This document shows, in pieces, positions 1 through 5,656 of a DNA stretch of 8,293 nucleotides (positions are counted from its first letter, which is position 1; every line of letters begins with the position of its first letter). Under the pieces are notes generated by a model. It was not told where the DNA came from and made no database searches. It saw only the letters and a program-made list of their open reading frames with translations. Source of the DNA: an uncultured Altererythrobacter sp. (GTDB taxonomy: Bacteria; Pseudomonadota; Alphaproteobacteria; Sphingomonadales; Sphingomonadaceae); contig CALFEA010000050.1 in NCBI GenBank assembly GCA_937950385.1, positions 1 to 8,293 of the forward strand, given 5' to 3'. The translations under genes were made by a program, and so were the position numbers.

Positions 1-1138
1 AGCCATCAATGCCAGCGGTGTGGGCGATGCCGATGTGTTCGCGCTGGCGAGTAAAGGCGGACAAATTGGGGTGCAGGCGTTTTTCATTCGTGGGGGGCAG
101 AATTGGGGACACCGCGCTTTCTTCCCGACCCATACAAAGGATGTCGAAGAAGATCAGGTACTCGCCAATGTCATACTGCAATTTTACGAGGAGGTTCCGC
201 CTCCGCCGACGATATTGGTAGACCGGAAATTGCCTGAAAGCGCGCTTATCGAAGCGGCGCTAACCGAGCTGGTCAAGCGCGGTGATAATGGCAAAAAAGT
301 CGTGCTTTCGATCCCCCAGCGCGGCGACCGCCGCAAGTTAATGGAACAGGCCAGCCGCAATGCGGCAGAGGCATTGGAGCGGCGTTTGGCGGAAAGCGGC
401 ACAAAGGCGAAAACCCTGCGCGAAATGGCTGAGTTTCTTGAGCTGGATGATGTTCCGCAGCGGATCGAGATATACGACAATAGCCATATCTCCGGCGCCA
501 AAGCGGTGGGCGGTATGGTGGTTGCGGGACCAGAAGGCTTCATCAAAAACCAATATCGCAAATTCAACATCAAATCGGCCCAAACCGACGATGATTACGG
601 GATGATGCGCGAGGTTATGGAGCGGCGTTTTGCGCGCGCGATGAAGGATGATCCAGACCGCGAAACCTCCGGCGAAAAATCCGTCTGGCCCGATCTTGTG
701 CTGCTGGATGGCGGCAAAGGGCAGATGAGCACGGTGCGTGATCAATTGGCTGAAATGGGCATTGAGGATGTGGCGCTGATTGCCATTGCAAAGGGGCCGC
801 ATCACGGGCGGGAAGGCCGAGAAGTGTTCCACTTTCCTGACGGGCGTGAGAAAACTCTGCCGACCAATTCACCAGTGTTGTTTCACCTGCAAAATCTGCG
901 CGATGAAGTGCACCGTTATGTCATTGGCGCGCACCGCGCAAAACGCAGCAAAGCGATCACGGCCTCACCTTTGGATCAAATCCCTGGCATTGGCCCTTCG
1001 AGAAAGCGCGCTTTGCTGCTGCATTTCGGGACCGCTGGCAAAGTCCGCGCCGCTGGTTTGGAGGACTTGCAAAAGGCCCCCGGCGTTAGCGAAACAGTCG
1101 CGCAGACGATCTGGGATTTCTATCATGCGAGCTCCTGA
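1..1138 (+). CDS. uvrC: UvrABC system protein C, C-terminal part (5' end outside window)
   Basis: UvrC is the nuclease of the UvrABC nucleotide excision repair complex and makes both incisions around a lesion. The reading frame is open from base 2, so the gene starts upstream. About 378 residues are visible, lacking the N-terminal GIY-YIG nuclease domain and probably the UVR motif. The RNase H-like nuclease domain is complete. By comparison with E. coli UvrC from memory, the four catalytic residues are present: Asp at visible residue 159 (IYDNSH motif, base 476), Asp 197 (DDDY, base 590), Asp 236 (LLDGGKG, base 707) and His 304 (DEVHR, base 911). The C-terminal tandem helix-hairpin-helix region (QIPGIGPSRKRALLLHFG, then KAPGVSETVAQ) binds DNA. 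The frame ends in TGA at 1136-1138 and appears intact. The gene following uvrC here is a cold-shock gene, not pgsA as in E. coli. Confidence 0.97.
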   Translation, partial: AINASGVGDADVFALASKGGQIGVQAFFIRGGQNWGHRAFFPTHTKDVEEDQVLANVILQFYEEVPPPPTILVDRKLPESALIEAALTELVKRGDNGKKVVLSIPQRGDRRKLMEQASRNAAEALERRLAESGTKAKTLREMAEFLELDDVPQRIEIYDNSHISGAKAVGGMVVAGPEGFIKNQYRKFNIKSAQTDDDYGMMREVMERRFARAMKDDPDRETSGEKSVWPDLVLLDGGKGQMSTVRDQLAEMGIEDVALIAIAKGPHHGREGREVFHFPDGREKTLPTNSPVLFHLQNLRDEVHRYVIGAHRAKRSKAITASPLDQIPGIGPSRKRALLLHFGTAGKVRAAGLEDLQKAPGVSETVAQTIWDFYHASS

Positions 1139-1397
1139 CGGGCCGCTTGATTCATCTGTTTCATCGGGCTTTGCATATATTGCTCGCTATTTTTGCAACT
1201 CATCCCTATATGGGGTCAGCTGACGTCGACAATTGCGACGGACTTCGAAATTTGCATACCGCCGCTTGCCTTAGCGTTTACCGTTTTGGCCCCGGCGTAA
1301 AACAGACGACGACTTCCTTTCCCAAGACGATTTGTAGCAAGTCTGAGGCGCACACTGCGCTTTAGTAACAACACTGTTCTTTTGAAAGGAACACCAC
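1139..1397 (+). other. uvrC-csp gap, probable long csp leader; no gene seen
   Basis: I see no convincing gene in these 259 bases; the only forward frame (1147-1365) has no ribosome binding site and resembles no protein I know. Visible structure: a perfect 10-base palindrome GTCAGCTGAC (1215-1224), followed directly by GTCGAC, and a short hairpin GCGCA-CAC-TGCGC (1348-1360) upstream of the csp ribosome binding site. A weak promoter candidate is TTGCGA (1233-1238), 16 bases, CATACC (1255-1260). It would give a leader of roughly 130 bases, in line with the long structured leaders known for cspA-type genes. The promoter call is speculative. No clear terminator for uvrC was found. Confidence 0.35.
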
Positions 1398-1610
1398 ATG
1401 TCAAAGACTGGCACAGTAAAATTCTTCAACACCGATAAGGGCTATGGTTTCATCCAGCCTGACGACGGTTCTAACGATAGCTTCGTGCACATCAGCGCTG
1501 TTCAAGCCGCTGGCATGCAGTCGCTCGATAAGGACCAGCGCGTCAATTACGAGATCGAAGAAGGCCGTAATGGCAAAGAAAGCGCCGTAAACCTGAGCGC
1601 TGCTGATTAA
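1398..1610 (+). CDS. csp: Cold-shock domain protein (CspA family, 70 aa)
   Basis: This is a single cold-shock domain, a five-stranded OB fold that binds single-stranded RNA and DNA and melts RNA structure in the cytoplasm. It opens with the typical TGTVKFFN strand (residues 4-11). RNP1 is KGYGFI (14-19) and RNP2 is FVHIS (29-33); both aromatic nucleic-acid-binding motifs are complete. The length of 70 residues matches the family. The start is fixed by GAAAGGA at 1384-1390, seven bases before ATG. The gene is monocistronic in appearance: a strong intrinsic terminator begins 11 bases after the stop. The long upstream gap may be a regulatory leader. Family membership does not tell whether it is cold-induced or constitutive; many alphaproteobacterial paralogues are growth-phase regulated. 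Confidence 0.96.
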   Translation: MSKTGTVKFFNTDKGYGFIQPDDGSNDSFVHISAVQAAGMQSLDKDQRVNYEIEEGRNGKESAVNLSAAD

Positions 1611-1620
1611 TTTCAGATTG

Positions 1621-1660
1621 AATACGGCGCTGAGGGATTTGTCTTCAGCGCCGTATTTTT
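1621..1660 (+). terminator. Strong rho-independent terminator after csp
   Basis: The 13-base arm AATACGGCGCTGA (1621-1633) pairs perfectly with TCAGCGCCGTATT (1645-1657) around an 11-base loop, and the descending arm runs into a five-T tract (1656-1660). Stem length, GC-rich core and T tract are those of a classic intrinsic terminator. It lies between csp and the next gene on the same strand, whose start is only 31 bases beyond it, so it may also set how much transcription reaches that gene. Confidence 0.94.
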
Positions 1661-1691
1661 CCATCCACACTCACCTGAGGAAGGAGGGCAA

Positions 1692-1907
1692 ATGGCCCAG
1701 ACTTACGAATTTTATGCTGAGCGCGCTGATGCCGCTGCGGCTGCTGCAAAAGCAGCAACTTTGGAAAATGTCCGTGAGCGCGAGCTCCGTTCAGAATCAA
1801 CATGGCGTGCGCTCGCTGAAAAAGCGCAAAAAGCACACACAGACCGTGTTCGTGCCGATGAAGAGCGCGCTGCTAAACGCGAAGCTGAAGCTCTGGCTGA
1901 AGGCTAG
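1692..1907 (+). CDS. Small Ala-rich helical protein of unknown function (71 aa)
   Basis: I cannot assign a function. The 71-residue product is rich in Ala, Glu, Arg and Lys with no Gly or Pro except the final Gly, so it should be almost wholly alpha-helical. It begins MAQTYEFYAER, continues with a run of five Ala (residues 15-19), and contains TLENVRERELRSESTWR (23-39) and a charged helix to the end. There is no signal peptide, membrane segment or Cys. Strong evidence that it is real is AAGGAGG at 1681-1687, four bases before ATG. Short proteins of this style are, as far as I recall, common as conserved hypotheticals in Sphingomonadales. Only 31 bases separate it from the csp terminator, leaving little room for its own promoter. 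Its stop codon overlaps that of the convergent oxygenase gene. Confidence 0.72.
   Translation: MAQTYEFYAERADAAAAAAKAATLENVRERELRSESTWRALAEKAQKAHTDRVRADEERAAKREAEALAEG
1904..1907. other. CTAG palindrome giving the stop codons of two convergent genes
   Basis: The bases CTAG read TAG on the plus strand (1905-1907, end of the 71-residue protein) and TAG on the minus strand (1906-1904, end of the carotenoid oxygenase). The two convergent coding regions therefore overlap by four bases, and no intergenic terminator can exist between them. Confidence 0.85.
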
Positions 1908-3409
1908 GCGCTGAGCTTGCCCATTTCAGATCGGTGAAATTCCGCATCTGAAGCAAGCTGTGAATGCTCCACCCATGTGGCATGCACTCCGCTGGAAATT
2001 TTGTGAGGCAGGGCGAGCCGGCAAATCGGCCCCTTGCTCACATCACCTGCATCCAAAATCGCGCATTCTGATGTGCCTTTATTCTCATCAATCAAAAATG
2101 TGATGAGATAGCCGTCGTCTTCGGACGATGCGCCTTTCCTTGGGATCATCGGGCTTTCGCTCGCATAGACGCCCTCTGGTAATTCATAGACCTGCTCATC
2201 GCCCGTTTGGGTGTCGTGGCGGCAATAGCCATTGAACAAGAACCAACCGGGGCGCGTGGTGGTCGACCAAATATAGCGGCTTTTATCCATCAAATGGGCC
2301 GGATTGATCATGCCAAATTCGACGATTCTATCGCCGAGGCGTTCCTCCACTGTTTCGCCAGTCTTTAGGTTAAACCGCCAACGGTGCAGGCGCGATTGGA
2401 AAGAATGCTCATCAACATAAGCCATCATATGGCTGTATTGTCCCGCTTCTTCGATGGGGTCAGGCATGGGCTTGTCTTGGTAATAGCCCTCTAGGATGAC
2501 CTCATCGCCTTCCTCCCAAGCATTGGTCCAATGCAAAACATAAGTGGGCGAGGCTTCGAACCAGCGAATATCCTCTGGCTGGCCATGGCGCGGGATCAGC
2601 GCGAAACGCGTCGGCACACCTTCGTGAATGCGCGCTGCGTGAATATCGCGCTTCAGCAAATCGGCATCCCAATAGAGCGGCATATCATTGAGGATCGAGT
2701 AATTGCGCGTGATTGCCATATCATGCGGCAGGCGCGGGCCAGAAAGCGGGATTGGCACGTAATGCACCAGAGCGCCGGACCGGTCGACTACGCCGTAATG
2801 CATATAGGGCGCATGTTTGGAATAGTTGAAGAACATCAGCTCGCCGGTGCCTTCATCCACCTTGGGATGGGCAGAGACACCGTCCAATGGCCCCCAGCTC
2901 GCTTTGCCCTTGTTTTCCAAAGTGACAGGATCAATCTGCCACGCCTCACCGCATTGATAGAGCGTGGCGAGTGCGGTTCCGGCATGGACGATAATGTCTG
3001 TGCTACCTGTGTCTTTCAGCCCCTCGTGCGCGCCATATCCGGGACGTTTGGATGTGCCGACAGGGTCCATCAATCCGCCCCACAGCGCCCCGCCTGCGAT
3101 TTGCTCGGCATCAAAGCAATGCGTGCGTACATAGCGATTGCGGTAGCTTGCTTTGCCGCCGGAAATATTGACCTGATGCACCATCGCATCGCCATCAAAG
3201 GGATGATGCCTGCCCAGCGGTTGGTGAACCGGATTTTCCGTATTGCGCAGATAAATGCCGTCAATATCGGCTGGAATTTTGCCTTCGATTACTTCCAGCT
3301 CATCCACCGTCACCTCTTCGTGAACAGGTGTCCAAGGCCCGCTCAAATAGGGATGATTTGACGGCTCCAGCGTGTGAACCAATGGTTTCTCGCGGGTGAT
3401 TGTCGGCAT
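1904..3409 (-). CDS. Carotenoid oxygenase family protein (carotenoid cleavage or related dioxygenase)
   Basis: This is an iron(II) dioxygenase of the RPE65/CCD family (seven-bladed propeller), which cleaves a double bond in carotenoids, apocarotenoids or stilbenes. The four histidines that hold the iron are all identifiable in order: His181 (SAHPK), His229 (LPHD), His293 (VLHWTNA) and His476 (GVHATWV). Second-shell Glu candidates are Glu364 (VEFGMINP) and Glu418 (SESPMIPR). The N-terminal IPADIDGIYLRNTENP and FDGDAMVH motifs are typical. The length of 501 residues is normal for bacterial members, and no signal peptide is seen. The start is supported by AAGGA (minus strand, 3422-3418) eight bases before ATG. 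The ATP-grasp gene ends 59 bases upstream on the same strand, so co-transcription is possible. Sequence alone does not tell the substrate; carotenoid-derived and lignostilbene-like substrates both remain possible. Confidence 0.93.
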   Translation of the reverse strand: MPTITREKPLVHTLEPSNHPYLSGPWTPVHEEVTVDELEVIEGKIPADIDGIYLRNTENPVHQPLGRHHPFDGDAMVHQVNISGGKASYRNRYVRTHCFDAEQIAGGALWGGLMDPVGTSKRPGYGAHEGLKDTGSTDIIVHAGTALATLYQCGEAWQIDPVTLENKGKASWGPLDGVSAHPKVDEGTGELMFFNYSKHAPYMHYGVVDRSGALVHYVPIPLSGPRLPHDMAITRNYSILNDMPLYWDADLLKRDIHAARIHEGVPTRFALIPRHGQPEDIRWFEASPTYVLHWTNAWEEGDEVILEGYYQDKPMPDPIEEAGQYSHMMAYVDEHSFQSRLHRWRFNLKTGETVEERLGDRIVEFGMINPAHLMDKSRYIWSTTTRPGWFLFNGYCRHDTQTGDEQVYELPEGVYASESPMIPRKGASSEDDGYLITFLIDENKGTSECAILDAGDVSKGPICRLALPHKISSGVHATWVEHSQLASDAEFHRSEMGKLSA

Positions 3410-3468
3410 GATCTGGGTCCTTAATTAAGCGCCCAGACTAGAGTATTCACCGTTTAGAGCAAGCGGCT
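3410..3468 (-). promoter_or_regulatory. Possible promoter or leader of the carotenoid oxygenase gene
   Basis: This 59-base gap lies between two minus-strand genes. Read on the minus strand it holds TTGCTC, a 16-base spacer and TAGTCT, a weak promoter match, and then TTAATTAAGGA, whose AAGGA is the ribosome binding site. No terminator hairpin is visible, so read-through from the ATP-grasp gene is equally likely. Confidence 0.25.
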
Positions 3469-4635
3469 TCACCCAAGGATTATATGCGGCAAAAAGCGTG
3501 CTGTGTCGCGGGTAATTGGGCTGGCGTCCTCACGGATCGACATGCCCGCTGGATCATCGCCGACCACCCAGCTGCCGATGACGGCATGATTGTCGCCATG
3601 CCGAGCAATCGGTGCATAGGCTTGAACAATCGCCCCTTCTTCGCCGTAGCCTTGGGCAGGGCCGGTGTGATGCTGCGCTCCGTCGAAGAGTGCAATATCT
3701 GCGCCCTCACGGCTGTAAAATGGCTTGGTCACATGCGGTCCGCTGGTCAGTTCGCGCGCTTCATCGCTTCCAGCAAAATAACAAGGGAGCAGATTGCGAT
3801 GGCCTGTGTGGCGTTTCCACAGCAACGGCAACATAGCCTTGTTTGATAGAATGGCTTTCCACGCAGGCTCAAGGAACATCGTGCCAGAACGCGCAACTTG
3901 CGATGCAAACTCCTCGCGCATCATATCCTCCCACGGATAGAGTTTGAACAAAGCGCCAATGTGATAGCCGTCGGGATCAACAAATTGACCGTCTGCATTG
4001 GCCGCAATTTTTGCCACATCGACAAAGCGTGTCTCAAGGCCCGCTTGGCCTGCAATATCCTCCAGATAAGCGACGGTTGCACGGTCTTCGATATGCTCTT
4101 CGACTGCGGAGAAATGGAGCAGGCTACCCTTGCTAAGGATCTGGGCAAAACGCTCCATCAATGCCTCGTGCAGGCGGTTGAATTGGTCAGTTTCCGGCGG
4201 CAATTCGCCGCTTTCGATCATATCTTCCAGCCAGTTCCACTGAAAGAATGCAGTCTCATAAATGCTGGTGGGTGTGTCGGCGTTAAAGTCCAGCATTTTG
4301 GCTGGACCTGATCCGTCATAGGCAAAGTCGAAACGCCCATAAAGAGAGGCATCCCCGCTGCGCCAACTGTTTGCGATAACGTCCCACATGGGCTGCGGGA
4401 TAGCGAGTTGCTCCATCACTTGTTGATCGGCGCAAGCGTCATCCACCAATTGCAAACACATGGCGTAAAGCTCGGTTGTGGGGTCCTCAATCTCGTTTTC
4501 AATTTCGCTCAAAGTAAACTGCCAGCAGGCGCGTTCGTCCCAATATCTTTCGCCGTCGACATGATGGAACAAGAAGCCGTTCGCCTCTGCAATAGCCTGC
4601 CAATTGGCGCGTTCCTGAAGTGATTTGCGTAGCAT
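3469..4635 (-). CDS. Glutathionylspermidine synthase family ATP-grasp protein (YgiC/YjfC type)
   Basis: The 388-residue protein matches the C-terminal ATP-grasp synthetase module of E. coli glutathionylspermidine synthetase and the free-standing YgiC and YjfC (about 386 residues); it has no amidase domain. Family motifs in order are LYGRFDF (99-105), LDFNADTPTS (115-124), EPAWKAILSNKAMLPLLW (256-273), VTKPFYSREGADI (302-314, nucleotide-binding part) and IREDASPITRD (367-377). The chemistry expected is ATP-driven amide bond formation between a carboxylate and an amine. The true substrate of YgiC-type proteins is not established to my knowledge, so spermidine or glutathione should not be assumed. 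The start is ATG at 4635; a TTG directly before it (4638) is the alternative, since GAGG lies 9 or 6 bases upstream of these. It is divergent from a DUF1190 lipoprotein, the same partner family as in E. coli. Confidence 0.92.
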   Translation of the reverse strand: MLRKSLQERANWQAIAEANGFLFHHVDGERYWDERACWQFTLSEIENEIEDPTTELYAMCLQLVDDACADQQVMEQLAIPQPMWDVIANSWRSGDASLYGRFDFAYDGSGPAKMLDFNADTPTSIYETAFFQWNWLEDMIESGELPPETDQFNRLHEALMERFAQILSKGSLLHFSAVEEHIEDRATVAYLEDIAGQAGLETRFVDVAKIAANADGQFVDPDGYHIGALFKLYPWEDMMREEFASQVARSGTMFLEPAWKAILSNKAMLPLLWKRHTGHRNLLPCYFAGSDEARELTSGPHVTKPFYSREGADIALFDGAQHHTGPAQGYGEEGAIVQAYAPIARHGDNHAVIGSWVVGDDPAGMSIREDASPITRDTARFLPHIILG

Positions 4636-4666
4636 CAAAACATGCCTCTACCGTACGGATTAGCCC

Positions 4667-4710
4667 TGTGCACTTTGTGCTAACCTTTTTGCACTAAGCC
4701 AATATGCACA
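4667..4710. promoter_or_regulatory. Nested inverted repeats in the divergent intergenic region
   Basis: Between the ATP-grasp gene and the lipoprotein gene, TGTGCA (4667-4672) is matched in inverse by TGCACA (4705-4710). Inside lie GTGC (4677-4680) and GCAC (4691-4694). The two pairs are centred three bases apart. Such spaced half-sites in a 98-base divergent promoter region would suit an operator or a pair of promoters under one regulator. A -10-like CAATAT sits at 4700-4705, but I found no well-spaced -35 partner. The regulator is unknown. Confidence 0.4.
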
Positions 4711-4733
4711 TTGATTTGGGCAGGGGATATGTA

Positions 4734-5399
4734 ATGCAAAATGGCGGCTTTAAACGGATGAGCAAACGCTCTTCACGCGTGCGTTTGACGACAATGGCGG
4801 CGCTGAGCAGCGGTGCAATGTTGTCGGCTTGCGGCAGCGATGCTGCGCCAGATGCAAACAATATTGCCGCGGTAGAAGAAGGCAAGAACGAGGTTCAAGT
4901 CTTTGAAAATGTGTTTGCCTGCGCGAAAGCCACTGGCAAAACGACTGAAGAATGCGAAGACATGCGCGCAGAAGCGTCCGAGCGGGCTGCGAAAGATGCA
5001 CCGCGTTTCGCCGCTTTACAGGATTGCGAAGCGGAATATGGCGCAGGCCAATGCGTCCAAGCCGAAGATCAAGAAGCCGGATCACAGCGTCGCCATTTCT
5101 CGCCCTTTATCGTCGCATGGTTTTCCAGCAAACGTCACGGCAATGCGCCTTTGTACAAAAGCGCTGGCGGCGGCTTTCAAACCGCCAATGGTTCGCGCCT
5201 GGGATATGGCGGTGCACCGGGCAAATATATCGCTTCAAACCGTGCTGTCGAACGCGCCAAAAGCGTGCCTAAGACAAAGCCTGCATCCAAAATGGCGAAA
5301 GCAGGCGGCTTTGGTTCGCGCAATTCATCTTGGGCGCTTGCCGACCGCAATGGCGGCGACAATGACAAGAGTAGAGCAAGCCGCAGCAAAGGCGGCTAG
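4734..5399 (+). CDS. DUF1190 family lipoprotein (YgiB/YjfM type)
   Basis: This is a 221-residue predicted lipoprotein. A basic N-terminus (KRMSKRSSRVR) is followed by a hydrophobic stretch and the lipobox LSAC, making Cys33 the lipidated residue; the next residues are Gly-Ser, so outer-membrane sorting is plausible. The mature part carries four Cys (63, 74, 98, 107) spaced as in E. coli YgiB, in the contexts FAC, EEC, QDC and GAGQC. Further shared points are APRFAALQDCEAEYGAGQC (89-107), KSVPKTKPASK (176-186), a GGFG motif (191-194) and a C-terminus SRSKGG. YgiB function is not established. I chose ATG 4734 because AGGGGA (4722-4727) lies six bases upstream; an in-frame ATG at 4704 lacks such a site and one at 4758 is a weaker alternative. 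The neighbour is its usual ATP-grasp partner, here divergent. Confidence 0.86.
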   Translation: MQNGGFKRMSKRSSRVRLTTMAALSSGAMLSACGSDAAPDANNIAAVEEGKNEVQVFENVFACAKATGKTTEECEDMRAEASERAAKDAPRFAALQDCEAEYGAGQCVQAEDQEAGSQRRHFSPFIVAWFSSKRHGNAPLYKSAGGGFQTANGSRLGYGGAPGKYIASNRAVERAKSVPKTKPASKMAKAGGFGSRNSSWALADRNGGDNDKSRASRSKGG

Positions 5400-5586
5400 A
5401 GGCGGTTTCAACCCCTAGCTATTAGCTTAAAATGGCCGCGCGCAATTCTCCCTTTGTGCGGCGCTGAAACACTGCGCGCATTTGGCCGCGCACATGTCTG
5501 CGCCTAGGGCTCAGCCCGTAACACGACCATTGCATATTGGCGGCCATTCTCGGCCATTGAGCCGGTGCGATCAGCTGTGATGCATT
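5400..5586. other. Upstream region of the stress-protein gene; no gene seen, 10-base-period repeats
   Basis: I see no gene here. A reverse frame at 5422-5610 has no ribosome binding site and no recognisable protein character. Direct repeats with a 10-base period are present: CGGCCATT at 5541-5548 and 5551-5558 (with a relative CGACCATT at 5524-5531), and TGATGCA at 5578-5584 and 5588-5594, the second running into the FNR-type box. A small palindrome AGCTA-T-TAGCT (5417-5427) follows the lipoprotein stop but has too short a loop and no T tract to count as a terminator. Confidence 0.4.
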
Positions 5587-5600
5587 TTGATGCAGATCAA
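5587..5600 (+). promoter_or_regulatory. FNR/FixK-type binding site upstream of the universal stress protein gene
   Basis: TTGATGCAGATCAA is a perfect match to the FNR/FixK/FnrL consensus TTGAT-N4-ATCAA, and the symmetry extends one base on each side (TTTGAT...ATCAAA). Its centre (5593.5) is about 41.5 bases upstream of a start point near 5635 predicted from the -10-like element, the classic activator position at class II promoters. It implies activation by an oxygen-sensing CRP/FNR-family regulator. Regulation is inferred; only the match and the spacing are seen. Confidence 0.72.
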
Positions 5601-5623
5601 AGACATGCACTACAAAATTGCAG

Positions 5624-5629
5624 CATTAT
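5624..5629 (+). promoter_or_regulatory. Candidate -10 element of the FNR-type promoter
   Basis: CATTAT matches TATAAT at four of six positions and lies 23 bases after the FNR-type box. No good -35 exists at the expected place, where the box itself sits, as is usual for activator-dependent class II promoters. The predicted start point is about 5635-5636, leaving a leader of about 21 bases before the stress-protein ATG. Confidence 0.45.
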
Positions 5630-5656
5630 GACCGGACACAATAAAGGAGAACGGTC

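Noticed and set aside
338..832. A 164-codon minus-strand frame inside uvrC
   Set aside because: It is antisense to well-conserved UvrC catalytic motifs and has no recognisable protein character.
1147..1365. A 72-codon frame between uvrC and csp
   Set aside because: No ribosome binding site, unlikely composition, and it lies where a csp leader is expected.
2531..3361. A 276-codon open frame on the plus strand within the carotenoid oxygenase gene
   Set aside because: It is fully antisense to a gene with all family motifs intact, has no ribosome binding site, and its product resembles nothing. Long antisense frames are expected from codon bias at this GC.
4704..4733. ATG at 4704 as the start of the lipoprotein
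   Set aside because: It falls inside the inverted repeat, has no Shine-Dalgarno sequence, and would put extra residues before the signal peptide; ATG 4734 has AGGGGA six bases upstream.
4903..5418. A 171-codon plus-strand frame overlapping the lipoprotein gene
   Set aside because: It overlaps the DUF1190 frame, which has a lipobox and family Cys pattern; the alternative product is a basic, low-complexity shadow without a start signal.
5417..5427. AGCTATTAGCT palindrome as a terminator for the lipoprotein gene
   Set aside because: The one-base loop cannot form a stable hairpin and no T tract follows.
5422..5610. A 62-codon minus-strand frame upstream of the stress-protein gene
   Set aside because: It starts just beyond the FNR-type box without a ribosome binding site and has an unnatural composition.
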